A stretch of DNA of 64,000 nucleotides from Armatimonadetes bacterium UBA1398 (GTDB lineage Bacteria > Armatimonadota > Zipacnadia > UBA1398), in the NCBI GenBank assembly GCA_002305165.1, contig DBQI01000028.1:62001-126000 (forward strand), in the 5' to 3' direction. The position numbers were made by a program, and so were the translations under genes. The notes below the pieces were generated by a model. That model worked only from the letters and a program-made list of their open reading frames with translations. It did not search any database and had not been told where the DNA came from. Position 1 is the first letter of the stretch. Every line of letters starts with the position of its first letter. Shown in pieces: positions 7,548 through 14,724 of the stretch.

Positions 7548-8348
7548 CTACCTGTACTCGGGGATCTGTCCACACTGCTGCTGCCAGCCACGCAGGACGT
7601 TCGAGTCGGGGCCCGACCACCACTCCCACAGGAAGTCGTCCGCCGGGACCTGGCCAGGCGCCCAGTTCAGCGCGCCGAAGGTCGCCTGGGGCTTCATCGC
7701 CTTGGCGTGGCCGTCCATGAAGGACCAGTTGCACATGCCGTTATGGGACGTGAAGGCGCCCTTGTTGGCGTCCAGCCAACTGGGCCACGGCAGGACCCAC
7801 GTTCCGAGATCGGAGTACTCGTACCGGCTCTCCATGAGGAGCAGGCTGGTCGACGGGCGGGGCGTCTCACCAATGGGCCGACCGTTCCGGGCATATTCGG
7901 GATGAGCCCAGCTGTGACAACCAGCGTAGGAGCGTCGGATCTTCATCTCGACCCAAGCCCTGGGTTGGGTCCACAGGGGCTCGTTGGGCCTCTCATAGGT
8001 CGCGCAGACGTGGATATTGCCGCTCTTCATGTAGGGGAAGGTGGCGTCGCGGTAACCGTGGTTGACGCCCCAGGGATCCCAGTCATCGGGAGGGGGCGAG
8101 CTCTGGCTCGGCGGAGGCAGGACCCAGGTCGGGTCGGGATAGTCGGGGCAAGGGAACTTCTCGTCATAGTCCTGAGCGTAACTTAGGATGCCGGTCGAGA
8201 GCTGTCTGAGGTTGGAGAGACATGAGGTCTGACGGGCTTTCTCCCTCGCTTTGGCGAACACGGGGAAGAGGATAGCTGCGAGAATAGCGATGATGGCGAT
8301 GACAACGAGCAACTCAATGAGGGTAAAACCACGACGTCGTGCAAACAT
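7548..8348 (-). CDS. Prepilin-like protein with H-x9-DG motif (cassette member 1)
   Basis: 266 residues from MFARRRGFTLIELL. The frame is open further upstream, but this ATG is correct: it begins the type IV prepilin signal and follows GGAGGTGT by about seven bases. FPVFAKAREKARQTSC and SYAQDYDEKFPC follow; HNGMCNWSFMDGHAKAMK carries the H-x9-DG motif. Over the C-terminal half it is a close paralogue of the 4162-4953 product, with the more distant 5915-6655 gene between them. Its own 5' region (8349-8478) lacks the conserved leader repeat. First gene of the minus-strand prepilin/lipoprotein series. Confidence 0.88.
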   Translation of the reverse strand: MFARRRGFTLIELLVVIAIIAILAAILFPVFAKAREKARQTSCLSNLRQLSTGILSYAQDYDEKFPCPDYPDPTWVLPPPSQSSPPPDDWDPWGVNHGYRDATFPYMKSGNIHVCATYERPNEPLWTQPRAWVEMKIRRSYAGCHSWAHPEYARNGRPIGETPRPSTSLLLMESRYEYSDLGTWVLPWPSWLDANKGAFTSHNGMCNWSFMDGHAKAMKPQATFGALNWAPGQVPADDFLWEWWSGPDSNVLRGWQQQCGQIPEYR

Positions 8349-8478
8349 AGGTGCAACACCTCCGCTGAATGCCCCCGCCCCCCACGGGAGCCAGGCTGCA
8401 TGGCTACGGCGCCACGCAGACCTGCTTGCTTCCATGCACAGCATACTACGATCGACCTGCAGCGCGAACACGCTCAGT

Positions 8479-9825
8479 CTAGCCGTTCCCCCTAGGTACC
8501 TCACCCTCTAGAGGCAAACGTAGGGTGAACTCTGAGCCCTTATCTAGTTCCGACGCCACCGATACGGTTCCTCCATGTGCCTCAACCGCCCGCCTCACGA
8601 TTCGGGTCCCGAGTCCCGTCCCTCCCGGCTTGGTTGAGACAGCGCGATCGGTGAAGAGCCGGCTCCGCACTTCCTCCTTCATCCCACGGCCTGTGTCGGC
8701 GACGACGACCTGAACGTACCCGCCCTCGGGGAACGACCCTTCCTCAACCCACGAGGTAGCCACCGAGATCCGCCCGCCCTCGGGGGTCTCGGGGATGGCG
8801 TTATTCACCAGGTTGTAGATGGCAGAGTGGATCAGCTTGGCATCCACCCACACCTTGGGCGGCTGGCCCAGACCGCTGAGGTCGAGGGTGACGCCCGCCC
8901 TATCCGCGACGACCTTGAGAACGGTGGCGACCGAGCGAGCGATGTCATCCACCGAGGCCAACTCGAAGTGCGGCTCCGCTACCTGGCCCTTGATGCAGTC
9001 GGCGATCTCGCGCGCCCGCGCGGTGACCTTGTCGGCGCCATCCAGCACCATGCCGACGGCCTCTGGGAAGAACTCCTCGAGCGATTCTAGGGCTTCCTGG
9101 ATCGTCTGACTCGCGTCGGGGGGGACCTCCTGCAGCGTGTTCGCTACCGACTCCATGCTCTGGTCGAAGATGATCTCCAGGGTCTTCACCCCTGAGGTGA
9201 CCGGAGTCATGAAGTTCTTGACCTCATGGGCGATGTCACCGATGAGCTTGGTGACCTCCGCGAGCTTGGCCTCCTGATGCAGCCGCGCGTGGTCGATGGC
9301 CATCGCGGCGTGGCTGGATACGATCTGGAGAACATCCAGATCCTGCGCCGTGAACGGTCCCGCCGCCCGGTTGATGAACTGCATCACGCCGATGATCTGG
9401 TTGTCGGCGTTGCGCAGGGGCACCGTGACCATGCTCTCCGTGGGGAGATCGATCCGCTCCCCCACCGCCCGGTAGTGCTCGGGATCTGACTGGACATCGT
9501 CGCTGATCTCGAGCTCGCCGGTGCGGAACACCCGTCCCGCGATCCCCTGATCCGGCTTCATGCGCCATCCCAGCAGCTCGCTGGACTTGGGGCCCACGAC
9601 GTACTCGAATACAAGCTCATCGCTGTCTCGGTCATGCAGGATGACAGACCCGCCCTGGCAGCCGACGACCGAGAGGCACGCGTCGAGGCATTCCTTGATA
9701 AGCTCGTGGAGATCCGTGCTCGAGTAGACCGCCGTGGTGACCGTGCGCACCGCCTCGAGCTGGCGCTCCCGCAATGCCAATTCGGCGGCGATCTCCTCGT
9801 AGTTGGGGGTTGTTTGCCCCGGCAT
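8479..9825 (-). CDS. GAF-domain sensor histidine kinase
   Basis: 448 residues from MPGQTTPNYEE. A short coiled segment (ALRERQLEAVRTV) leads into a GAF domain (about residues 30-185; GGSVILHDRDSDELVFEYVVG, GIAGRVFRTGE, VPLRNADNQIIGVMQFINR). The phospho-acceptor box is GDIAHEVKNFMTP with His200. A long helical insert follows. The ATP domain has NLVNNAIPETP (N box), DTGRGM (G1) and GGTGLGTRIV (G2). No membrane segment, so a soluble sensor of a small ligand or redox signal. No response regulator lies next to it; an orphan kinase. A longer open frame upstream is rejected because its extra residues have no domain. Confidence 0.9.
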   Translation of the reverse strand: MPGQTTPNYEEIAAELALRERQLEAVRTVTTAVYSSTDLHELIKECLDACLSVVGCQGGSVILHDRDSDELVFEYVVGPKSSELLGWRMKPDQGIAGRVFRTGELEISDDVQSDPEHYRAVGERIDLPTESMVTVPLRNADNQIIGVMQFINRAAGPFTAQDLDVLQIVSSHAAMAIDHARLHQEAKLAEVTKLIGDIAHEVKNFMTPVTSGVKTLEIIFDQSMESVANTLQEVPPDASQTIQEALESLEEFFPEAVGMVLDGADKVTARAREIADCIKGQVAEPHFELASVDDIARSVATVLKVVADRAGVTLDLSGLGQPPKVWVDAKLIHSAIYNLVNNAIPETPEGGRISVATSWVEEGSFPEGGYVQVVVADTGRGMKEEVRSRLFTDRAVSTKPGGTGLGTRIVRRAVEAHGGTVSVASELDKGSEFTLRLPLEGEVPRGNG

Positions 9826-9964
9826 GTGGCTCACCCAATCAGAGCAGGGCCGCAGTGGACCGAATCCCTCGGCCTCCAGCAGTGTCCATACTGATAGACT
9901 CGATATTCCACGCCGACAAACACCGCACCTTTCGCGCAGGCGCAAGGGAACGGTGTGGCAGGCG

Positions 9965-9970
9965 TAGAAT
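9965..9970 (+). promoter_or_regulatory. -10 hexamer for the Met/Gly-rich gene
   Basis: TAGAAT about 45 bases before the ATG at 10016, in the divergent gap between the kinase and the repeat-protein gene. No good -35 element is seen, so support is modest. Confidence 0.33.
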
Positions 9971-10015
9971 GTAGCATGGACAGCCTCCTACGGGATGAGA
10001 AGGGAGACGAGGCCG

Positions 10016-11305
10016 ATGTTGGGCCGCGCTCACGTTCTGATGGCATTGGTGCTCCTGGTCATGGTGGCGGCGATCCCCGCCTTCGCGGTCGAGGAGCTAT
10101 ACAGCGCTTCGGCTCCGCTCGCCGGCCAGCCAACGACTGGTTTCGGCGGCTGGGGCAGTGGCGAGGTTGAGCAGCAGGGCTCCTCGATCACGATCAAGAC
10201 GAGTGGCTACTACGAAGGCGGTCGCATCGACCTGGCCGGCGTGACCGTTGAGGGCGCGGCGGGCGACCCTCGCAATGCCTACCTCCTGCTCGATGTGGAG
10301 GTCACCCCCGACCTCACCGTCGGCTTCGGCGGCGTAGCCGGCGGCGGCCCGATGATGGGCGGCGGGAGCATGATGGGCGGCCCCATGGGCGGTGGCATGA
10401 TGGGCAGCGGGGGCATGATGGGTGGTCCCATGGGCGGCGGCATGATGGGCAGCGGTGGCATGATGGGCGGCCCCATGGGCTCCGGCGGCCCGGGCGGCAT
10501 GATGGGCGGTCCTATGGGCTCCGGCGGCCCGGGCGGCATGATGGGTGGTCCCATGGGCTCCGGCGGCCCGGGCGGCATGATGGGCGGCCCCATGGGGATG
10601 GGGTCCTTCGGCCAGCAGTACGAGGCGCCTGAGGTCCTGAACGCCCTGCGTGTGGTCCTGGTCACCGACCAGGGCGAGTATGCCCTTGAGGGACTCCCGG
10701 CGAGTGGTACTCCCTCGGCCGACGGCCGTTGGAGTGTCATCCAGGTTCCCTTCTCCCAACTGGCGCTGTCCGGCGGCATGCCGGCAGGCGAGATCAAGCA
10801 GATCCGCATCTTCGGCAACGCCAAGGGCCAGATCAAGCTCGGCGGCATCAGGATCTTCGAAGAGGATCCCGTCGACGTGGTGACACCCGTCGCGCCCGAG
10901 GACGTCACCCACACCTTCGGCGAGAGCTTCGATCTGCAGGCCAGCGTCGATGACCCGACCAAGCAGTACCGGCTCTACTGGGACTTCGATGCGTCCGATG
11001 GCGTTACGTTCGATGCTGGCGAGACGGGCGAGACCGTGGAGGACGCCAACTTCTACTTCCCGCAGCCGGGCAGCTATGTCGTCAGTGTTGTCGCTGTGCC
11101 CGTGGGTGGGCGCGCGCTGCCTAGGGTGTCCACCTTCACGGTCACGATCACCTACCCCGCCAACTACGGCCAGGGCATGATGGGCGGCCCCATGGGCGGC
11201 GGGATGATGGGCGGTCCTATGGGCAGTGGCATGATGGGTGGTCCCATGGGCGGTGGGATGATGGGCGGCCCCATGGGTAGCGGCATGATGGGCAGCACCA
11301 GGTAG
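10016..11305 (+). CDS. Secreted Met/Gly-rich repeat protein with PKD-like domain
   Basis: 429 residues from MLGRAHVLM. Signal peptide with core LVLLVMVAAIPAFA, cleavage after AFA. A beta-rich domain (EQQGSSITIKTSGYYEGG...LLLDVEVTPDL) leads into low-complexity blocks of MMGGPMGxG type: two 45-bp units (10370-10459), three 39-bp units (10460-10576) and, at the C-terminus, four 27-bp units (11177-11284). Between them lies a second beta domain and a PKD-like domain (QYRLYWDFDASDGVTFDAG...GSYVVSVVAV). Function unknown; clustered methionines could bind Cu(I)/Ag(I), or the blocks may be flexible spacers. The start at 10016 has GAAGGGAG upstream; a start at 9995 in frame is possible but would lengthen the signal. 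Confidence 0.82.
   Translation: MLGRAHVLMALVLLVMVAAIPAFAVEELYSASAPLAGQPTTGFGGWGSGEVEQQGSSITIKTSGYYEGGRIDLAGVTVEGAAGDPRNAYLLLDVEVTPDLTVGFGGVAGGGPMMGGGSMMGGPMGGGMMGSGGMMGGPMGGGMMGSGGMMGGPMGSGGPGGMMGGPMGSGGPGGMMGGPMGSGGPGGMMGGPMGMGSFGQQYEAPEVLNALRVVLVTDQGEYALEGLPASGTPSADGRWSVIQVPFSQLALSGGMPAGEIKQIRIFGNAKGQIKLGGIRIFEEDPVDVVTPVAPEDVTHTFGESFDLQASVDDPTKQYRLYWDFDASDGVTFDAGETGETVEDANFYFPQPGSYVVSVVAVPVGGRALPRVSTFTVTITYPANYGQGMMGGPMGGGMMGGPMGSGMMGGPMGGGMMGGPMGSGMMGSTR
10370..10576 (+). repeat. In-frame tandem repeats, 2 x 45 bp then 3 x 39 bp
   Basis: Units encode MMGGPMGGGMMGSGG (twice) and MMGGPMGSGGPGG (three times). Third-position differences between units show they are not all recent copies. Lies wholly within the coding frame. 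Confidence 0.85.
11177..11284 (+). repeat. In-frame tandem repeats, 4 x 27 bp
   Basis: Four nine-residue units alternating MMGGPMGGG and MMGGPMGSG at the C-terminus of the same protein. Alternation implies duplication of an 18-residue pair. Confidence 0.85.
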
Positions 11306-11322
11306 CTTCCGGGCCACCCAGT

Positions 11323-11378
11323 CCGAGACGTAACGAAGAGGGGCGGGCTTACAGGTCCGCCCCTCTTGGCCGTCTCGG
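11323..11378. terminator. Two-tier hairpin between convergent genes
   Basis: Outer stem CCGAGACG/CGTCTCGG (11323-11330, 11371-11378) encloses inner stem AAGAGGGGCGG/CCGCCCCTCTT (11336-11346, 11357-11367). It sits between the stop of the Met/Gly protein and the stop of the E2-like gene, so it can serve both strands. Confidence 0.78.
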
Positions 11379-11394
11379 GATCGACCGCGGTGAC

Positions 11395-12120
11395 TCAGCC
11401 GTCCAGGCCGCAGGCCGGCTCCGGGTTCTCCAGTTGCTCAACCAGCGCATTCAGGAACTGAGCGCCGTCGGCGCCGTCGATCGCTCGGTGGTCGACGGTG
11501 AGGGTCAGGGCCATGGTGTTCCGTACGGCGAGCTCTCCGTCTACCACGAAGGGCCGAGGCGCAAGGGCCCCGATCGCTAGGATCGCCGTCTGGGGCTGAC
11601 CGATGATGGCGTTGAAGGCCGAGACCCGGCCGGGACCGATGTTGGAGACGCTGAAGGTTCCCCCCTGCTGGAGGCTCGCGCGAAGGCGACCCGCTCGCGC
11701 CAGGGCGACCATCTCGCGGGTCTCCTCTGATACCTCGAGCAGGCTCTTCTTGTCGGTCGCTCTCACCACCGGAACGAGGACCCCCCGCTCGGTGGCTACC
11801 GCGAAGCCCACGTTGACCTCTTTGTAGAGGCGGATCCTCCCCTCCACGAAGCCTGCGTTGACGACAGCGTACTGCGGCAGGACCGCCGCGCAGCACTTCA
11901 GGATAACGTCATTGACCGAGGGGGGAGTCTCCCACTCGATCTTGAGGCGGCCGCGCAGGGCTACGATCGCCTCCGCGTCGACCTCCGCGTGCATGTGGAA
12001 GACGGGAACCTCCGTATGGCTTCCCACAACCCGGTCCGCGATCGCTTTGCGGACTGGACTCAGCTCAAGCTCCTCGTACTCCGGTTCGTAGTTACGGCCA
12101 GCAGCCAAGGGGTCACACAC
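11395..12120 (-). CDS. Stand-alone 2-oxoacid dehydrogenase E2 catalytic (acyltransferase) domain
   Basis: 241 residues covering only the CAT-like catalytic core of dihydrolipoamide acyltransferases: SPVRKAIADRVVGSHTEVPVFH at the start, GGTFSVSNIGP in the middle and the active-site motif HRAIDG (His211, Asp215) near the end. The lipoyl and E1/E3-binding domains found in normal E2 proteins are missing, and there is no upstream frame that could supply them. No E1 or E3 gene is visible. The GTG start overlaps the end of the dehydrogenase gene by 8 bases, so the two are translationally coupled. Could be a core partnered with a separate lipoyl protein, or an acyltransferase with a different carrier. 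Confidence 0.83.
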   Translation of the reverse strand: MCDPLAAGRNYEPEYEELELSPVRKAIADRVVGSHTEVPVFHMHAEVDAEAIVALRGRLKIEWETPPSVNDVILKCCAAVLPQYAVVNAGFVEGRIRLYKEVNVGFAVATERGVLVPVVRATDKKSLLEVSEETREMVALARAGRLRASLQQGGTFSVSNIGPGRVSAFNAIIGQPQTAILAIGALAPRPFVVDGELAVRNTMALTLTVDHRAIDGADGAQFLNALVEQLENPEPACGLDG

Positions 12121-13357
12121 CCTTCATCTCGAAGTAGTCAGGCACAACCTTCCGACACTCACGCAGGACCCGTCCCAACCAGGCGATGGCATCCATACAA
12201 CCCTGGAGCAACTCCGCGCCATCCCGATCCAAGAGGTCGAGGCCGGAGACCTCGCAGAGCGTGGCGAGGGGACCCTGGGCGGCTACCTGCCGCAGTAGCT
12301 GCGCATCCTCCTCGAAGGCGCTGCCCCTCTCGTCCACCGCGTCGAACCGCAGCGCGCAGGCAACGGCGAACTCGGTCCCATAGCGCGCGCCACCGTAGCG
12401 TTGTTCGAGGCGCAACGCTCCAATGAGCCTGTCCTCTGCCGACAGCTTCCGCCGCAGATCGCGGCCCACGCGGAAGATGGTATCTCCGAGGGCGACGTTG
12501 GCGAAGCGCCGGAGAAGGTCCTCGATGTGGTCCCCGATGGACTGCTGGGTGAACTCACCCGGGTAGGCTTTGCAGAGCGCCCTCCCCGACTCCCACATCG
12601 CTCGCCGGCCAGCCTCGACGATATCCTCGTCCCGCATGATCTGCCACATGTGGACCGCCTTCGGCGACTGGAGGTGGCCGATGTAGGCGCAGGCGGCATG
12701 GCCGAGATTGTGGATAAACAGCTTGCGATCGACGTAGGCGGCCATGTTGTCCTTCGGATCGAGCCCCGGGACCGCGGGCACTCCGGTCTTGAAGCCCCGC
12801 CGGTCGCAGATCAGCGTGTTGTAGGCCTCCGCATAGACACGCAGCGGGTCCCGCCGTCGGTCCTCCTCGGTGATCAGCGGGACCATCTTCCCGATGCTCG
12901 TCTCCACGAACCCCACGGTGTCCTCGAGGGGAAAGCCGTCCGGGAGCGACTCCTTGAGCCCCTGACGGGCATGCTCGGCCGCATCCCGCAGGTTCTCGCA
13001 TAGGATGATATCGATGGGGCCCCCGTTGCGCTCGTGACGCTTGACGAGCCCCTCCGCGATAGTGGGGTACACCTTCGGGAGGGCGCGAGGGCCGACAGCG
13101 GTGCCGATGATCGACGCCTGGGCGATCTCGTCGACGATGCGCTCGCGGGCCGAGGTATGAAGCCCCCGCACGCCCTGAACGTGGATCTCCTGGGGATCGG
13201 TGTCTCGGACCTCGACCACGTAACTGCCGGTGATGTTGAGTTCGGCGATAAGCTCGGCATCCACATCGACGAAGCAGACCTCGTAGCCCGCTTGGGCGAA
13301 GAGCTGCCCGATGAAGCTCCTCCCGATGTTGCCCGCGCCGAACTGCACCAAGGTCAT
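12113..13357 (-). CDS. Mannitol-1-phosphate 5-dehydrogenase-family oxidoreductase
   Basis: 414 residues in the long-chain polyol dehydrogenase family (MtlD-like), which interconverts a sugar phosphate and a polyol phosphate with NAD. The N-terminus has the Rossmann motif FGAGNIGRSFIG, and the catalytic motif KLFIHNLGHA gives Lys212, Asn217 and His220. GFVETSIGKMVP is a further family block. ATG 13357 places the Rossmann fold at the usual distance; ATG 13375 is possible. No phosphotransferase or mannitol transport genes are near, so the substrate is open. It overlaps the downstream E2-like gene, implying a linked role that I cannot name. A palindrome at 13384-13400 may be its operator. Confidence 0.84.
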   Translation of the reverse strand: MTLVQFGAGNIGRSFIGQLFAQAGYEVCFVDVDAELIAELNITGSYVVEVRDTDPQEIHVQGVRGLHTSARERIVDEIAQASIIGTAVGPRALPKVYPTIAEGLVKRHERNGGPIDIILCENLRDAAEHARQGLKESLPDGFPLEDTVGFVETSIGKMVPLITEEDRRRDPLRVYAEAYNTLICDRRGFKTGVPAVPGLDPKDNMAAYVDRKLFIHNLGHAACAYIGHLQSPKAVHMWQIMRDEDIVEAGRRAMWESGRALCKAYPGEFTQQSIGDHIEDLLRRFANVALGDTIFRVGRDLRRKLSAEDRLIGALRLEQRYGGARYGTEFAVACALRFDAVDERGSAFEEDAQLLRQVAAQGPLATLCEVSGLDLLDRDGAELLQGCMDAIAWLGRVLRECRKVVPDYFEMKGV

Positions 13358-13383
13358 GATGACACCCACAGACATGAGGCGGC

Positions 13384-13400
13384 CCGTTCAGATCTGACGG
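13384..13400 (-). promoter_or_regulatory. Palindrome upstream of the dehydrogenase gene
   Basis: CCG-T-TCAGATCTGA-CGG: a perfect 10-base palindrome flanked by CCG/CGG with one extra base. It lies 9 to 27 bases before the two candidate starts of the dehydrogenase gene. Operator role inferred from symmetry and position. Confidence 0.3.
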
Positions 13401-13469
13401 TCCGCCCCTGGGATCCAAGTCAATATGCGCCGGAGTCTAGCTGGACTCCTGTCCGATGCGCGTGCGCGG

Positions 13470-14075
13470 TTACAGGATCGTGAGGTCCAGGTCGAGCGTG
13501 GTCGTCTGGCCAGAGGTGATGGTGACGGAGTGCTCTACGCTGTCGCCGAAGTTCACGAGGGTGGCCTTGACGGAGTAGACGCCCGGCTCCAAATCGGTAA
13601 TGGCGTACTCCCCGGCCGAGTTGGTGGTGCCGGTGGCAACCAGGTTCGTGCCCTGGGTCACTCGGACCACTGCAGCCTGGGCCGGCGTGCTGCTGGGCAG
13701 CCGCACGACTCCGGTCAGGGTGCCGCCAGCGGGCGGCAGGAAGAAGTTCCGGACCACAGTGCCCCCGCCCTGGACCTTTACGGGATAGGGGCCGTCGCTA
13801 CCGAGTTCAGTGGAGAGCGCGGCTGGCGGAGCAGCGGCGACGTCGTAGGTACCGGGAGGAATGTTCGTAACCTTGTACTTACCATTACTGTTGCTGGGCA
13901 CACGGGCATACTGGGTGCCCTCGCTGGAGACGGTGACCCAGGCGCCTACCACAGGCTCTTGCGCGCCATCGAAGACCGTGCCCTCTATCGTGCCCTGCGT
14001 CACGGCAGTGGTGCACCCTATCAGCATGCCGGATGCTAGCAGAATGGCCGATGCTATCGCTGTGGCAGTACGCAT
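13470..14075 (-). CDS. Lipoprotein with two carboxypeptidase-regulatory-like domains
   Basis: 201 residues from MRTATAIASA. Signal ending GMLIGC gives a lipidated cysteine. Domain 1 (TIEGTVFDGAQEPVVGAWVTV...GKYKVTNIPPGTYDVAA) and domain 2 (GTLTGVVRLPSSTPAQAAVVRV...GEYAITDLEPGVYSVKA) are beta-sandwiches of the CarboxypepD_reg type found in surface and binding proteins. Domain 1 is strongly similar to the whole mature part of the 14219-14578 product, so the two genes are tandem duplicates, one with an added domain. GGGAG precedes the start. It has its own TATAAT box at 14142-14137. Ligand unknown. Confidence 0.82.
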   Translation of the reverse strand: MRTATAIASAILLASGMLIGCTTAVTQGTIEGTVFDGAQEPVVGAWVTVSSEGTQYARVPSNSNGKYKVTNIPPGTYDVAAAPPAALSTELGSDGPYPVKVQGGGTVVRNFFLPPAGGTLTGVVRLPSSTPAQAAVVRVTQGTNLVATGTTNSAGEYAITDLEPGVYSVKATLVNFGDSVEHSVTITSGQTTTLDLDLTIL

Positions 14076-14136
14076 CTGGTCACACACTCCCTTTGGCTCG
14101 TGAGCCCGTCGCTCGCGCCGACTAGGCCCTAGGCAC

Positions 14137-14142
14137 ATTATA
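14137..14142 (-). promoter_or_regulatory. -10 box (TATAAT) of the two-domain lipoprotein gene
   Basis: Exact TATAAT on the minus strand, about 62 bases before the ATG at 14075 and just past the terminator hairpin of the preceding gene. The -35 region is poor. Confidence 0.42.
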
Positions 14143-14172
14143 CCGGTTCACAGAGGAACGGCAGCCAGGCAG

Positions 14173-14207
14173 GCCGTCCGGCCCCAGCATGCCAGGGGCC
14201 GGACGGC
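14173..14207 (-). terminator. Terminator between the tandem lipoprotein genes
   Basis: Perfect 13-base-pair stem GCCGTCCGGCCCC / GGGGCCGGACGGC with a 9-base loop, 12 bases after the stop of the 14219 gene on the minus strand. Followed by a fresh TATAAT, so the tandem genes are separately transcribed. Confidence 0.78.
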
Positions 14208-14218
14208 AACTCGCACGC

Positions 14219-14578
14219 TTACGGGAAGATCGAGGGTAGGTAGAAGTTGCGGACGCTCGTGCCGCCGGCCCTGACGTTGACCGGGTAGGGACCATCCGGC
14301 ATGAGCCCATCGAGGCGACCAGCAGGCGGGAACGCCCTGACGTCATAGGTGCCCGGAACGAGATTGGTCACTCTGTACTTGCCGGCGCTGTCAGTTGGCA
14401 CCTTGGCGTACTCGTGGGCGCCCTGTCTGACAGTGACCCACGCTTGGGCAATGGGCTTCTGGGAGTCGTCGAAGACAGTACCTTCGATGGTGCCCTGGGT
14501 GACCGCGGTGGTGCATCCGGCGAACACGGAAGCTGCCGCAAGGGTCGCAAGGGCCAGCAATAAGGTGACGGCTCGCAT
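14219..14578 (-). CDS. Lipoprotein with one carboxypeptidase-regulatory-like domain
   Basis: 119 residues: signal with lipobox SVFAGC, then one beta-sandwich domain (TIEGTVFDDSQKPIAQAWVTV...GKYRVTNLVPGTYDVRA...VRNFYLP). The segment CTTAVTQGTIEGTVFD is identical to that of the neighbouring 13470-14075 product. It probably sits on the envelope; partner and ligand unknown. AAGGAG lies upstream of the ATG. A TATACT box is at 14635-14630. Confidence 0.82.
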   Translation of the reverse strand: MRAVTLLLALATLAAASVFAGCTTAVTQGTIEGTVFDDSQKPIAQAWVTVRQGAHEYAKVPTDSAGKYRVTNLVPGTYDVRAFPPAGRLDGLMPDGPYPVNVRAGGTSVRNFYLPSIFP

Positions 14579-14629
14579 TTACTCGATCACTCCTTCATAT
14601 GATGGTTCATGCGTCCTACAACGCTCTCC

Positions 14630-14635
14630 AGTATA
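14630..14635 (-). promoter_or_regulatory. -10 box (TATACT) of the one-domain lipoprotein gene
   Basis: TATACT on the minus strand about 52 bases upstream of the ATG at 14578, in the gap divergent from the TatD gene. No clear -35 element. Confidence 0.33.
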
Positions 14636-14724
14636 CGACGTTCCTTGGGCACAGATGGGTCCACTTGGCGAGGAGTGCTACCCGCGCCCGCGGAAGCACG
14701 ATGAGAGAGGGGTTCGCGTGACCC

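Noticed and set aside
8349..8504. Extended N-terminus of the first prepilin gene
   Set aside because: The type IV prepilin signal and a GGAGGTG site place the start at 8348.
10370..10576. 39/45-bp repeats as a possible CRISPR-like array
   Set aside because: Units are directly adjacent, in frame and without spacers; no cas genes are near.
10097..11317. Long antisense frame rich in His-His-Ala repeats opposite the Met/Gly gene
   Set aside because: It is the reverse-strand shadow of the ATGATGGGC-type repeats; the sense frame has a signal peptide, ribosome site and defined domains.
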